Part shown: positions 16,749-25,295 of the stretch, in pieces
Layout: the number at the start of each line of letters is the position of its first letter
Position numbering within the stretch: position 1 is the stretch's first letter
From: Amorphoplanes friuliensis DSM 7358
GTDB lineage: Bacteria; Actinomycetota; Actinomycetes; Mycobacteriales; Micromonosporaceae
Length of the DNA stretch: 64,000 bases
Reading direction: 5' to 3'
NCBI RefSeq assembly: GCF_000494755.1
Contig: NC_022657.1
Coordinates: 8,028,001 to 8,092,000 of the forward strand
Program-made: the position numbers and the translations under genes
The notes under the pieces: generated by a model
The model's input: only the letters and a program-made list of their open reading frames with translations
What the model was told of the DNA's origin: nothing
Databases searched by the model: none

Positions 16749-17762
16749 TCAGGCAGTTTCGGTGATCGGCCGGTCGACCCAGCTCATCATGTCGCGCAGC
16801 TTCTTGCCGGTGACCTCGATCGGGTGCTCGGCGCCTTCCTTGCGGAACTGCTGCAGACGCGTGCCACCCGCCTCGTCGTCCGCGATGAGCGCCTTGGTGA
16901 ACTCGCCCGACTGGATCTCGGCGAGGATCTTCTTCATCTCCTGCTTCACCGACGCGTTGATCACGCGCGGGCCGCTGACGTAGTCACCGAACTCGGCGGT
17001 GTCCGACACGCTGTAACGCATGCGGGAGATGCCACCCTCGTACATGAGGTCGACGATCAGCTTCAGCTCGTGCAGGCACTCGAAGTACGCGATCTCCGGG
17101 GCGTAACCGGCCTCGGTCAGCACCTCGAAGCCCGTCTGCACCAGCGCAGCCGTACCGCCGCAGAGGACGGCCTGCTCGCCGAACAGGTCGGTCTCCGTCT
17201 CTTCCTTGAAGGTGGTCTTGATGACACCGGCGCGGGTGCCACCGATCGCCTTCGCGTAGGACAGGGCGAGCGCCTGCGCGCCGCCGCTGGGGTCCTGCTC
17301 CACCGCGATCAGCGCCGGAACACCCTTGCCGTCCACGTACTGGCGGCGGACCAGGTGGCCCGGGCCCTTCGGGGCGACCATGGCGACGTCGACGTTCGCC
17401 GGCGGCTTGATCAGCTCGAAGCGGATGTTGAGGCCGTGACCGAAGAAGAGCGCCTTGCCGGCGGTCAGGTTCGGCTCGATCGACTCGGTGTAGATCTTCC
17501 GCTGGGCGGTGTCGGGCGCGAGCACCATGATCACGTCGGCCCAGGCGGACGCCTCGGCGGGCGTGAGCACCTTGAGGCCCTGCTCCTCGGCCTTGGCGCG
17601 GCTCTTGGAGCCCTCCTTCAGGCCGACCACCACGTCGACGCCCGAGTCGCGCAGCGACAGCGAGTGCGCGTGGCCCTGGCTGCCGTACCCGATAACGGCG
17701 ACCTTGCGTCCCTGGATGATGGACAGGTCGGCGTCGTCGTCGTAGAACACTTCGGCGGTCAT
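16749..17762 (-). CDS. ilvC: Ketol-acid reductoisomerase (NADP+)
   Basis: IlvC isomerises and reduces acetolactate or acetohydroxybutyrate. Class I features: VAVIGYGSQGHAHSLSLRDSG nucleotide fold near residue 20, MVAPKGPGHLVRRQY, KTTFKEETETDLFGEQAVLCGG and the metal-binding ECLHELKLIVDLMYEGG. The length of 337 is typical of class I enzymes. It is third in ilvB-ilvN-ilvC, 79 bases after ilvN, and ends at a strong terminator. Confidence 0.97.
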   Translation of the reverse strand: MTAEVFYDDDADLSIIQGRKVAVIGYGSQGHAHSLSLRDSGVDVVVGLKEGSKSRAKAEEQGLKVLTPAEASAWADVIMVLAPDTAQRKIYTESIEPNLTAGKALFFGHGLNIRFELIKPPANVDVAMVAPKGPGHLVRRQYVDGKGVPALIAVEQDPSGGAQALALSYAKAIGGTRAGVIKTTFKEETETDLFGEQAVLCGGTAALVQTGFEVLTEAGYAPEIAYFECLHELKLIVDLMYEGGISRMRYSVSDTAEFGDYVSGPRVINASVKQEMKKILAEIQSGEFTKALIADDEAGGTRLQQFRKEGAEHPIEVTGKKLRDMMSWVDRPITETA

Positions 17763-17841
17763 TGAATCCTCACTTGAGTCTTTAGTCCGGTAGGGGCGGT
17801 GGCCGGGGCGGTTGGACGGGCTCTCGAATCTATGGTGAAAA

Positions 17842-18366
17842 TCAGGCCGCGCGCAGAGCGGGGCCGGTCGTGATGGAGCGCGAGCCGCGGCCGATGGCCA
17901 CGAGACCCGACTGCACCATCTCCTTGATGCCGTACGGCTCGAGATCGCGCAGCAAGGCGTCCAGCTTGTCGGGGTTGCCGGTCGCCTCGATCGTGAGGGT
18001 GTCCGGAGCGACGTCGATCACCTTCGCCCTGAACAGCTCGACCGTCTCGAGGACCTGCCCGCGCACGGTGCGGTCGGCCCGCACCTTGACCAGCAGGAGT
18101 TCGCGCTGGACCGACTGCTGCGGGTCCAGCTCGACGATCTTCAGGACGTTCACCAGCTTGTTGAGCTGCTTGGTCACCTGCTCCAGGGGTGAGGAGTCGG
18201 CGTTGACCACGATCGTGATGCGGGAGACGTCCGGGTTCTCCGTCTCGCCCACCGCCAGCGAATCGATGTTGAAGCTCCGGCGCGAGAACAGACCACTCAC
18301 CCGCGCGAGCACGCCGGGCTTGTTCTCCACGAGCACGGAGAGGGTGTGCTTGTTCATGCTGGTCAC
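17842..18366 (-). CDS. ilvN: Acetolactate synthase small (regulatory) subunit
   Basis: The N-terminal ACT domain (HTLSVLVENKPGVLARVSGLFSRR, FNIDSLAVGET) binds valine for feedback; a second domain of the ALS small-subunit type follows (LVKVRAD). GTG 18366 shares four bases (GTGA) with the ilvB stop, giving translational coupling; ATG 18357, three codons in, is an alternative start. The 174-residue length is normal. It pairs with ilvB upstream. Confidence 0.95.
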   Translation of the reverse strand: MTSMNKHTLSVLVENKPGVLARVSGLFSRRSFNIDSLAVGETENPDVSRITIVVNADSSPLEQVTKQLNKLVNVLKIVELDPQQSVQRELLLVKVRADRTVRGQVLETVELFRAKVIDVAPDTLTIEATGNPDKLDALLRDLEPYGIKEMVQSGLVAIGRGSRSITTGPALRAA

Positions 18367-20195
18367 AGGTCATCCTCTTCGAAGCTGGGGCGCACGTCAC
18401 GGGCGAACATGATCTCGTCGTTGCTGGTGCCGGCGGCGACCATCGGCCAGACCATGGCGTCCTTGCCGACCGTGAAGTCGATGACCACGGGCCGGTCGTT
18501 GATCTCCATGGCCGCCTTGATCGTCGCGTCCACGTCCGCTTTGGACTCGCAGCGCAGACCGACACAGCCCAGCGCCTCGGCGAGCTTCACGAAGTCGGGG
18601 ATGCGGTGCTTGTGGGTGCCCAGCTCGGTGTTGGAGTAGCGGCCCTCGTAGAACAGGGTCTGCCACTGCCGGACCATGCCGAGGTTGCCGTTGTTGATGA
18701 CGGCGATCTTGACCGGGATGCCCTCCAGCGCGCAGGTCGCGAGCTCCTGGTTGGTCATCTGGAAGCAGCCGTCGCCGTCGATCGCCCACACCTGGGTGTC
18801 GGGGCGGCCGACCTTGGCGCCCATCGCGGCGGGCACGGCGTATCCCATGGTCCCGGCGCCGCCGGAGTTGAGCCAGGTGCCCGGCTTCTCGTACTTGATG
18901 AACTGCGACGCCCACATCTGGTGCTGCCCGACACCGGCCACGTAGATCGCGTCGGGGCCGACCAGCTCGCCGATGCGCTCGATCACGTACTGCGGGGCGA
19001 GCGTGCCGTCGGTCGGCTCGTCGTAACCGAGCGGGTACCGCTCCCGCAGGTCGTTGAGCTGCGCCCACCACGCCGGGTAGGAACCGGTGCCGCCGGCGCT
19101 GCCGGAGACGGCCGCGATCAGCTCGTCGATGACGTGCCGCGCGTCGCCCACGATCGGGACGTCCGCGTGGCGGTTCTTGCCGATCTCGGCGGGGTCGATG
19201 TCGGCGTGCACGACCTTCGCCTCGGGGGCGAACGTGTCGAGCTTGCCGGTGACCCGGTCGTCGAAGCGGGCGCCCAGGGTGACCAGCAGGTCGGCCTTCT
19301 GCAGGGCAAAAACGGCCGGAACCGTGCCGTGCATGCCGGGCATGCCCAGGTGCTGCGGGTGCGAGTCCGGGAACGCGCCGAGCGCCATCAGCGTGGTCAC
19401 GACCGGGATGCCGGTCTGCTCGGCGAGCTTGCGCAGCCCGTCGGTCGCGCCGGCCTTGAGCACACCGCCGCCGACGTACAGGACGGGGCGCTTGGCCGCG
19501 GCGATCAGCCGGGCCGCCTCGCGGATCTGCTTGCCGTGCGGGTGCAGCGTCGGCCGGTAACCGGGGAGGTCCAGCGTGGGCGGCCAGGAGAACATGGTCG
19601 CGGCCTGCTGCACGTCCTTGGGGATGTCGACCAGGACCGGGCCCGGGCGTCCCGACAGCGCCAGGTGGAAGGCCTCCGCCATGATCTGCGGGATCTCCTC
19701 GGGCGTCTGGATCAGGAAGTTGTGCTTCGTGATCGGCAGCGTGATGCCCTGGATGTCCGCCTCCTGGAAGGCGTCCGTCCCGATCGAGGCCCGGGCCACC
19801 TGGCCGGTGATCGCCACGATCGGCACCGAGTCCATGTAGGCGTCGGCGATCGGCGTCACCAGGTTGGTCGCGCCGGGGCCGGAGGTGGCGATGCAAACGC
19901 CGACCTTGCCGGTGGCCTGCGCATATCCGGTGGCGGCGTGGCCCGCGCCCTGCTCGTGGCGGACCAGGATGTGCCGGACCTTGGAGTCGTAGAGCGGGTC
20001 GTACGCCGGCAGGATCGTCCCGCCGGGAATCCCGAACGCCACCTCGACGCCGAGCGCCTCGAGCGACCGCACGAGCGAACCGGCCCCGGTGACGGGGGTC
20101 GGCGACACCGTGGCTACGGCCGGGGCACCGGCAGCCGCCGCGACGGTGGCCGGGGTGGCGCGGTGGGCGAGGGTCTCGGGTGTGGGTCTCGTCAT
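18363..20195 (-). CDS. ilvB: Acetolactate synthase large (catalytic) subunit
   Basis: This ThDP enzyme makes acetolactate and acetohydroxybutyrate. Seen: FGIPGGTILPAYDPL and catalytic Glu in VRHEQGAGHAATGYA, SGPGATNLVTPIADAY, the FAD/middle domain (LGMPGMHGT, VTLGARFDDRVTG), and the ThDP-binding GDG-to-NN motif (IDGDGCFQMTNQELATC ... INNGNLG). The length of 610 includes an Ala-rich N-terminal extension of about 35 residues. It heads ilvBNC and is preceded by a leader peptide, two hairpins and a possible promoter. Confidence 0.97.
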   Translation of the reverse strand: MTRPTPETLAHRATPATVAAAAGAPAVATVSPTPVTGAGSLVRSLEALGVEVAFGIPGGTILPAYDPLYDSKVRHILVRHEQGAGHAATGYAQATGKVGVCIATSGPGATNLVTPIADAYMDSVPIVAITGQVARASIGTDAFQEADIQGITLPITKHNFLIQTPEEIPQIMAEAFHLALSGRPGPVLVDIPKDVQQAATMFSWPPTLDLPGYRPTLHPHGKQIREAARLIAAAKRPVLYVGGGVLKAGATDGLRKLAEQTGIPVVTTLMALGAFPDSHPQHLGMPGMHGTVPAVFALQKADLLVTLGARFDDRVTGKLDTFAPEAKVVHADIDPAEIGKNRHADVPIVGDARHVIDELIAAVSGSAGGTGSYPAWWAQLNDLRERYPLGYDEPTDGTLAPQYVIERIGELVGPDAIYVAGVGQHQMWASQFIKYEKPGTWLNSGGAGTMGYAVPAAMGAKVGRPDTQVWAIDGDGCFQMTNQELATCALEGIPVKIAVINNGNLGMVRQWQTLFYEGRYSNTELGTHKHRIPDFVKLAEALGCVGLRCESKADVDATIKAAMEINDRPVVIDFTVGKDAMVWPMVAAGTSNDEIMFARDVRPSFEEDDL

Positions 20196-20238
20196 GACGC
20201 TGACCTTCGTTCGTTTCGGATCCCGTTACGTGAGCAAC

Positions 20239-20269
20239 AAAAAAGGCCCTCGTGCCGAAGCACGGGACC
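20239..20269 (-). terminator. Rho-independent attenuator hairpin before ilvB
   Basis: On the minus strand, GGTCCCGTGC, loop TTCG, GCACGAGGGCC (one mismatch, one G-U), then TTTTTTG. The TTCG tetraloop and U6 make a good terminator. It lies between the ilvB leader peptide and ilvB, about 45 bases before the ilvB start. Confidence 0.75.
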
Positions 20270-20270
20270 T

Positions 20271-20309
20271 AGCGCACTCTCCTCACTCCTGCTGGAGGGA
20301 GAGTGCGCT
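20271..20309 (-). promoter_or_regulatory. Perfect 12-bp hairpin in the ilvB leader
   Basis: AGCGCACTCTCC (20271-20282) and GGAGAGTGCGCT (20298-20309) pair perfectly. One arm touches the stop codon of the leader peptide (20309-20311). It is placed as a pause or anti-antiterminator stem just before the terminator hairpin, consistent with ribosome-position-dependent folding. Confidence 0.6.
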
Positions 20310-20338
20310 CACATAAGTACTCGGGACGACAAGCACAT
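20309..20338 (-). CDS. Putative ilvB leader peptide (9 residues)
   Basis: ATG TGC TTG TCG TCC CGA GTA CTT ATG TGA encodes MCLSSRVLM. It contains Leu TTG, Val GTA and Leu CTT, all rare codons in GC-rich DNA, as leader peptides often do. The ATG falls where transcription from the predicted promoter would begin, so it may be leaderless. The signal is weaker than for cimA because the branched-chain codons are few. Confidence 0.45.
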   Translation of the reverse strand: MCLSSRVLM

Positions 20339-20342
20339 GCGG

Positions 20343-22727
20343 CTAAGACTGCCCCATCTCACGAGGTGCGTCAACTGATCTCACATCCTGGTCACCCGTT
20401 CGCGAGACTTCCTCGTCGGCGAAGGCCGGATCGGTCGGCAGCAAGGCTCTGACCTGCCGCATTCCCGGCCCCAGCATGATCACCTGACTGCGGGCGGGCG
20501 CGCTCGGCGGGGTTACGGGACGAATTCGCTGAGCCGGCACCGGACGCGCGCCGGAGGATCGGACAGTCTCCAGCTGCGCCTCCAGGTGCTCGGCGGGCAC
20601 ACCCCAGCCGAACAGCGAACCCTGGCCGAGCCGGCAGCCGGCCTCCTCGACGATCGCTCGCTGCGCGGGTGTGCCGATGCCCTCGGCCAGCACCTCGAGC
20701 CCGAGCCGGTGACCGAGCCGCACCACCACGTCGACGAGCGGCGCGGCGGTGCCGGTGCGCGACTCCGGCTCGGCGACCAGCGCGTGGTCGATCTTCAGGA
20801 TGTCGACGGGGAGGTTGCGCAGCTGCCCGAGGGAGGAATAGCCGGCGCCGAAGTCGTCGAGCGCGATCCGTACACCGGTCGAGCGCAGCTCGCACAGCCG
20901 CCGGATCAGCTCGTCCATGTCGGTGGCCACGGCGTGCTCGGTCACCTCGAGCACAAGACGCTGCGGGGGCACGCCGTATTTCTCGAGGACACCGGCGACC
21001 TGGCCCGCGTAGTCGGCGGCGTGCAGCTCCTTGGGCGAGAGGTTGACCGACACCCAGACGTCGTGGCCGCCCGCGAGCCAGAGGGACAGCTGCCGGCAGG
21101 CCTGGTCGAGCACCCACGAGCCGATCATGCTGATCAGCCCGGACTCCTCGGCGACCGGGATGAACTCGTCGGGGCGGACCGAGCCCAGGTCGGGGTGGTG
21201 CCAGCGCAGCAGCGCCTCGGCCCCGACCGGCCGCATGGAGGGCAACGCGACCACCGGCTGGAAGACCAGGCGTAGCTGCTTGCGGTCGATGGCGTGCCGC
21301 AGCTCGTTCTCCAGCACGCTGTGGCGGCGCAGCAGCTCGTCGTAACGCTTCTCGTACCGCTCGACCCTGTTCTTGCCGCGCTGCTTGGCGTACCGCAGGG
21401 CCAGGTCGGCGTCGCGCATCAGCTCGCCGGTGTCACCGGGCGCGGGCGAGTCGGCGACCCCCACGCTCGCGGAGAGGAAAACCGAGCCGTCCTCGGTGTC
21501 GTACGGCTCACCGAGCACCGCGAGCAGCCGCTTGCCCGCGACCATCGCCTCCTCGGGTGTCGCCCACATCAGCACCGCGAACTCGTCACCGCCGAGGCGC
21601 GCGGCGACGTCACCCTCGCGGAGGTTCGCGCGGAGGCGCTCACCGACCTCGACGAGCACGGCGTCACCGATGTCGTGCCCGCGCATGTCGTTGACGTTCT
21701 TGAAGCCGTCCAGGTCGAGGCCGACCAGCACCCGGGGCCGGTCACGGACACCGGGCTCGCGCAGCGCCCGGACCAGACCGCGGCGGTTGGCCAGCCCGGT
21801 CAGCGGATCGGTGTGGGCGAGCTCCCGGAAGTGCGACTCGCGCAGCCGCAGCCGCAGTGTGTAGCGCTTGACGTCGGCCAGGGCCAGATATTGACGCGCC
21901 ACCAGCGCAAAACCCTCGACGCTGGACCCGACGAAGCCGAACACGTCGAAGACCCCGCCGACCGCCAGGTGATATCCGAGGGCGCCGACCATGGCCGCCA
22001 TCGGCACGAAGGCGTACCCGGTGTTGCGCTGGGTGATGTCACCGACGACCTCGACCGGCCGGTCGGCGATCTTGATCGCGTGGGCGACGACCACCAGGCC
22101 GGCGGGCAGCAGCAGAGCGCTGAGCAGCACGACGATCGGCCAGCTCTGACAGATGCCGCCGGACAGCGCGGTGGCCGCGACCGCGACCACGCTCACCCCG
22201 GCAGCGACCCGCACGGTGATGTGCCGGGGCCGGTGGGCGTGCAGGGCGAGCACCGCGGTCAGCCCGATGGCGATCACCGCGACACCGGCGGGCAGCAGCA
22301 TCGACAGGCACCGGGCCGGGGTCTGGTCACCGAGGAGCCGGGTCGGCTCGGCGACGAGCACCCAGCCGACGAACCAGATCGCCGCGCCGACGACAAAACC
22401 GTCGATCAGCAGCCGGAACGCCGCGCCGGGGCTCTCCGCGGCACCGGGCAGCAGCAGCGTGCCGGCCAGGAGGGTGAGAGTGCCCAGCGCCATCGCCACA
22501 GCCACGGCCGAGCCGAGCTGCGCCGGCCCGTGCGCCAGGAACAGGTCGCTGAGCAGGCCCGCGAGTGCGGCCGCGGTGGTCACAGCGGCACCGGCCGCGA
22601 GTGTCAGGTGGGCGCGCCGGGCGGCATCGGTGTGCCGGCGACCGGAATTGCCCAGCAGCGCGACGGCCGGGACAGCGACAAGGAGGCTCGCCAGCCCGGC
22701 CAGCTCCACGCCGGACGGTGAGTGCAC
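20343..22727 (-). CDS. Membrane GGDEF-EAL protein (cyclic di-GMP turnover), with I-site
   Basis: About nine hydrophobic segments occupy the first 290 residues. A diguanylate cyclase domain has an intact GGDEF at about residue 380 and the inhibitory RxxD (REGD) five residues before it. An EAL phosphodiesterase domain follows (EALLRW at about 504, ALDDFGAGYSSL, LKIDHALV), with the catalytic residues visible. Both activities are therefore possible. The C-terminal tail of about 60 residues is low-complexity. GTG 22727 is the start. The 3' end runs into the ilvB promoter, with the ilvB leader starting five bases after the stop. Confidence 0.92.
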   Translation of the reverse strand: MHSPSGVELAGLASLLVAVPAVALLGNSGRRHTDAARRAHLTLAAGAAVTTAAALAGLLSDLFLAHGPAQLGSAVAVAMALGTLTLLAGTLLLPGAAESPGAAFRLLIDGFVVGAAIWFVGWVLVAEPTRLLGDQTPARCLSMLLPAGVAVIAIGLTAVLALHAHRPRHITVRVAAGVSVVAVAATALSGGICQSWPIVVLLSALLLPAGLVVVAHAIKIADRPVEVVGDITQRNTGYAFVPMAAMVGALGYHLAVGGVFDVFGFVGSSVEGFALVARQYLALADVKRYTLRLRLRESHFRELAHTDPLTGLANRRGLVRALREPGVRDRPRVLVGLDLDGFKNVNDMRGHDIGDAVLVEVGERLRANLREGDVAARLGGDEFAVLMWATPEEAMVAGKRLLAVLGEPYDTEDGSVFLSASVGVADSPAPGDTGELMRDADLALRYAKQRGKNRVERYEKRYDELLRRHSVLENELRHAIDRKQLRLVFQPVVALPSMRPVGAEALLRWHHPDLGSVRPDEFIPVAEESGLISMIGSWVLDQACRQLSLWLAGGHDVWVSVNLSPKELHAADYAGQVAGVLEKYGVPPQRLVLEVTEHAVATDMDELIRRLCELRSTGVRIALDDFGAGYSSLGQLRNLPVDILKIDHALVAEPESRTGTAAPLVDVVVRLGHRLGLEVLAEGIGTPAQRAIVEEAGCRLGQGSLFGWGVPAEHLEAQLETVRSSGARPVPAQRIRPVTPPSAPARSQVIMLGPGMRQVRALLPTDPAFADEEVSRTGDQDVRSVDAPREMGQS
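20346..20374 (-). promoter_or_regulatory. Possible ilvB promoter
   Basis: On the minus strand TTGACG (20369-20374), a 17-base spacer and CAGTCT (20346-20351) form a moderate promoter inside the 3' end of the GGDEF-EAL gene. Transcription would begin at about 20338-20339, at the A of the leader ATG. Confidence 0.4.
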
Positions 22728-22873
22728 GGGGACACTCTGCCGTACTGAACGACTTTTCGGGAGCTGACCGATCGACCGGTTTCGAACCGCAACTCACGTT
22801 TGCCGTCCCGCGCAGTGGACTTCGTGTCCACCGGCACAGGTGCGGTCCTTACCGGCGGTGGCAGTATGTAGTC

Positions 22874-24721
22874 ATGCCTGAGCTGCGCTCCCGGACCTCG
22901 ACCCACGGTCGGACGATGGCCGGCGCGCGCGCCCTGTGGCGCGCCACCGGCATGACTGACGACGATTTCGGCAAGCCGATCGTCGCCATCGCCAACAGCT
23001 TCACCCAGTTCGTACCCGGCCACGTCCACCTCAAGGACATGGGCGGCCTCGTCGCCGACGCGGTGTTCGAGGCGGGCGGCATCGGGCGCGAGTTCAACAC
23101 GATCGCCGTCGACGACGGCATCGCGATGGGCCACGGCGGCATGCTCTATTCGCTGCCCAGCCGCGAGCTCATCGCCGACGCCGTCGAATACATGGTGAAC
23201 GCGCACTGCGCCGACGCCCTCGTCTGCATCTCGAACTGCGACAAGATCACCCCCGGCATGCTGATCGCCGCGCTGCGTCTCAACATCCCCACCGTGTTCG
23301 TCTCCGGTGGCCCGATGGAGGCCGGCAAGACGATCGCCATCGAGGGTGTCGTGCACGAGAAGCTCGACCTGGTCGACGCGATGAGCGCCAGCGCCAACGA
23401 GAACGTCACCGACGAGCAGCTCGACACGATCGAGCGGTCGGCCTGCCCGACCTGCGGGTCGTGCTCCGGCATGTTCACCGCCAACTCGATGAACTGCCTG
23501 ACCGAGGCGATCGGCCTGGCACTGCCGGGCAACGGCTCGACGCTGGCGACCCACGCGGCCCGCAAGGCGCTGTTCGAGCGGGCCGGCGAGCTGATCGTCG
23601 ACATCGCGAAGCAGTACTACCAGAACGACGACGAGTCGGTCCTGCCGCGCTCGATCGCCAACCGTGACGCGTTCGAGAACGCCGTTGCGCTGGACGTCGC
23701 GATGGGCGGCTCGACCAACACGGTCCTGCACCTGCTGGCCGCGGCCCGCGAGGCTGAGATCGACTTCAGCGTGGCGGACATCGACGCGGTCTCGCGCCGG
23801 GTCCCCTGCCTGTCGAAGGTCGCCCCGAACAGCCCGAAGTACCACATGGAGGACGTCCACCGCGCCGGCGGCATCCCCGCTCTGCTCGGTGAGCTGCACC
23901 GCGGCGGGGCGCTCCGGCCGAACGTCCGCTCGGTGCACTCCCCCGACCTCGACAGCTGGCTGCAGGAGTGGGACATCCGCAGCGGCCAAGCGAGCGAGAA
24001 GGCGCTGGAGCTCTTCCACGCCGCGCCCGGCGGCGTCCGCACGACCCAGCCGTTCTCCACGACGAACCGCTGGGCCACGCTCGACACGGACGCGGCCGAG
24101 GGCTGCATCCGCTCGGTCGAGCACGCGTACACGGTTGACGGCGGCCTGGCGATCCTCTTCGGCAACCTCGCCCCGGACGGCTGTGTCGTCAAAACCGCCG
24201 GCGTGGCCGAGGAGCTGTGGAAGTTCAGCGGCCCGGCCCGCGTCTTCGAAAGCCAGGACGACGCGGTCGACGGCATCCTCGGCAAACGCGTGCTCGCCGG
24301 CGACGTGGTCGTCATCCGCTACGAGGGTCCGCGCGGTGGCCCCGGCATGCAGGAAATGCTCTACCCGACCTCGTTCCTCAAGGGTCGCGGCCTGGGCAAG
24401 GCCTGCGCGCTCATCACCGACGGCCGCTTCTCCGGCGGCACCTCGGGCCTCTCCATCGGCCACGTCTCCCCCGAGGCGGCATCCGGCGGTCTCATCGCCC
24501 TGGTCCAGACCGGCGACGAGATCACCATCGACATCCCGGGCCGCACGATCACGCTCAACGTCACCGACGAGGAACTGGCCCAGCGGCGGCACGAGGAAGA
24601 GCGCCGGCCGAAGCCGTACTCACCGGTCGACCGCCAGCGCACGGTCTCGGCGGCCCTCCGGGCCTACGCCTCGATGGCGACCAGTGCCAGCGACGGCGCC
24701 TACCGCAAGGTCCCCGAGTAA
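22874..24721 (+). CDS. ilvD: Dihydroxy-acid dehydratase
   Basis: IlvD dehydrates dihydroxyacids to 2-oxoacids for Val, Ile and Leu. The iron-sulfur and family motifs are seen: Cys in CDKITPGM, CPTCGSCSGMFTANSMNC with the cluster cysteines, ALPGNGS, GGSTNTVLHLLA, and the C-terminal GGPGMQEML and TDGRFSGGTSGLSIGHVSPEA. ATG 22874 gives 615 residues and fits the family N-terminus (RSRTSTHGRTMAGARALWRA); the upstream open frame from 22565 is a shadow of the divergent GGDEF-EAL gene. No clear ribosome site is seen before the start. Confidence 0.96.
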   Translation: MPELRSRTSTHGRTMAGARALWRATGMTDDDFGKPIVAIANSFTQFVPGHVHLKDMGGLVADAVFEAGGIGREFNTIAVDDGIAMGHGGMLYSLPSRELIADAVEYMVNAHCADALVCISNCDKITPGMLIAALRLNIPTVFVSGGPMEAGKTIAIEGVVHEKLDLVDAMSASANENVTDEQLDTIERSACPTCGSCSGMFTANSMNCLTEAIGLALPGNGSTLATHAARKALFERAGELIVDIAKQYYQNDDESVLPRSIANRDAFENAVALDVAMGGSTNTVLHLLAAAREAEIDFSVADIDAVSRRVPCLSKVAPNSPKYHMEDVHRAGGIPALLGELHRGGALRPNVRSVHSPDLDSWLQEWDIRSGQASEKALELFHAAPGGVRTTQPFSTTNRWATLDTDAAEGCIRSVEHAYTVDGGLAILFGNLAPDGCVVKTAGVAEELWKFSGPARVFESQDDAVDGILGKRVLAGDVVVIRYEGPRGGPGMQEMLYPTSFLKGRGLGKACALITDGRFSGGTSGLSIGHVSPEAASGGLIALVQTGDEITIDIPGRTITLNVTDEELAQRRHEEERRPKPYSPVDRQRTVSAALRAYASMATSASDGAYRKVPE

Positions 24722-24743
24722 CCCTTTCCGTACGCACACAGAA

Positions 24744-24791
24744 GTCGACCGGCCTCCCACGCGAAGCTCCGCGCGGGTCAGGCCGGTCGAC
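24744..24791 (+). terminator. Hairpin after ilvD
   Basis: GTCGACCGGCCT (24744-24755) and AGGCCGGTCGAC (24780-24791) are perfect 12-base arms, with an inner CGCG stem. It begins 23 bases after the ilvD stop. The U-tract is weak, so it is a hairpin of terminator type rather than a textbook terminator. Confidence 0.6.
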
Positions 24792-24951
24792 CGTCTTCCG
24801 GGCTGATCCGGTGGTCCCGCAAACGGCTCGCCGGGATCCCCGAAGCCTGACACCATCGGCGTCATGCAGTCCTGCGGCCCGTCGATGATGCGCCCCCTCG
24901 CGGGGTTCTCCGGCGTGCGGTAATCACCCACCGATCGAGTCCCCGCCCTCG

Positions 24952-25206
24952 TGCGGGGACGACGTCTGTCCGGAGCATCCGGGCGCTCTCGAACGCGTCG
25001 AGGAGACGAACTGGTTCTTCCGGCTGTCGCTGTACGAGCGGCGGATCCTCGACGTCCTGGAGTCGGGGCAGGTCCGGATCGAGCCGCCCGAACGCTTTGT
25101 CCGGGCGGGTCTGCGGGAAATCAGTGTCTCGCGGCCGGCCGCGCCGACGGCTGGGGCATCCCGGTGCCCGGCGACCCGGACCAGGCGATCTACTGCCCAC
25201 GAGCAT
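24952..25206 (+). pseudogene. Methionyl-tRNA synthetase-like fragment (decayed)
   Basis: One frame reads VEETNWFFRLSLYERR followed by GQVRIEPPERFVRAGL and SVSR. A second frame, from about 25137, reads DGWGIPVPGDPDQAIY. Together they match the middle of class I methionyl-tRNA synthetase (NWFFRLSRY ... FVRAGLRDFSVSR ... GWGIPVPGDPxQVIYVW), but with no start, no HIGH or KMSKS part and at least one frameshift. It fills most of the gap between ilvD and the GH2 gene; the rest (24792-24951 and 25207-25295) shows no gene. It may be the relic of a second, non-essential MetRS. Confidence 0.65.
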
Positions 25207-25295
25207 TCTGGTCCACGACTATCCGAGCTCCCGGACCGGATCGACGCGGCCGTCGCCGCGGGCCGGCCTCGGTGGAGGCCGGTCGCGGCGACGGA

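Noticed and set aside
18606..20378. Plus-strand open frame opposite ilvB
   Set aside because: It is a shadow of ilvB with no start signal and no family motif.
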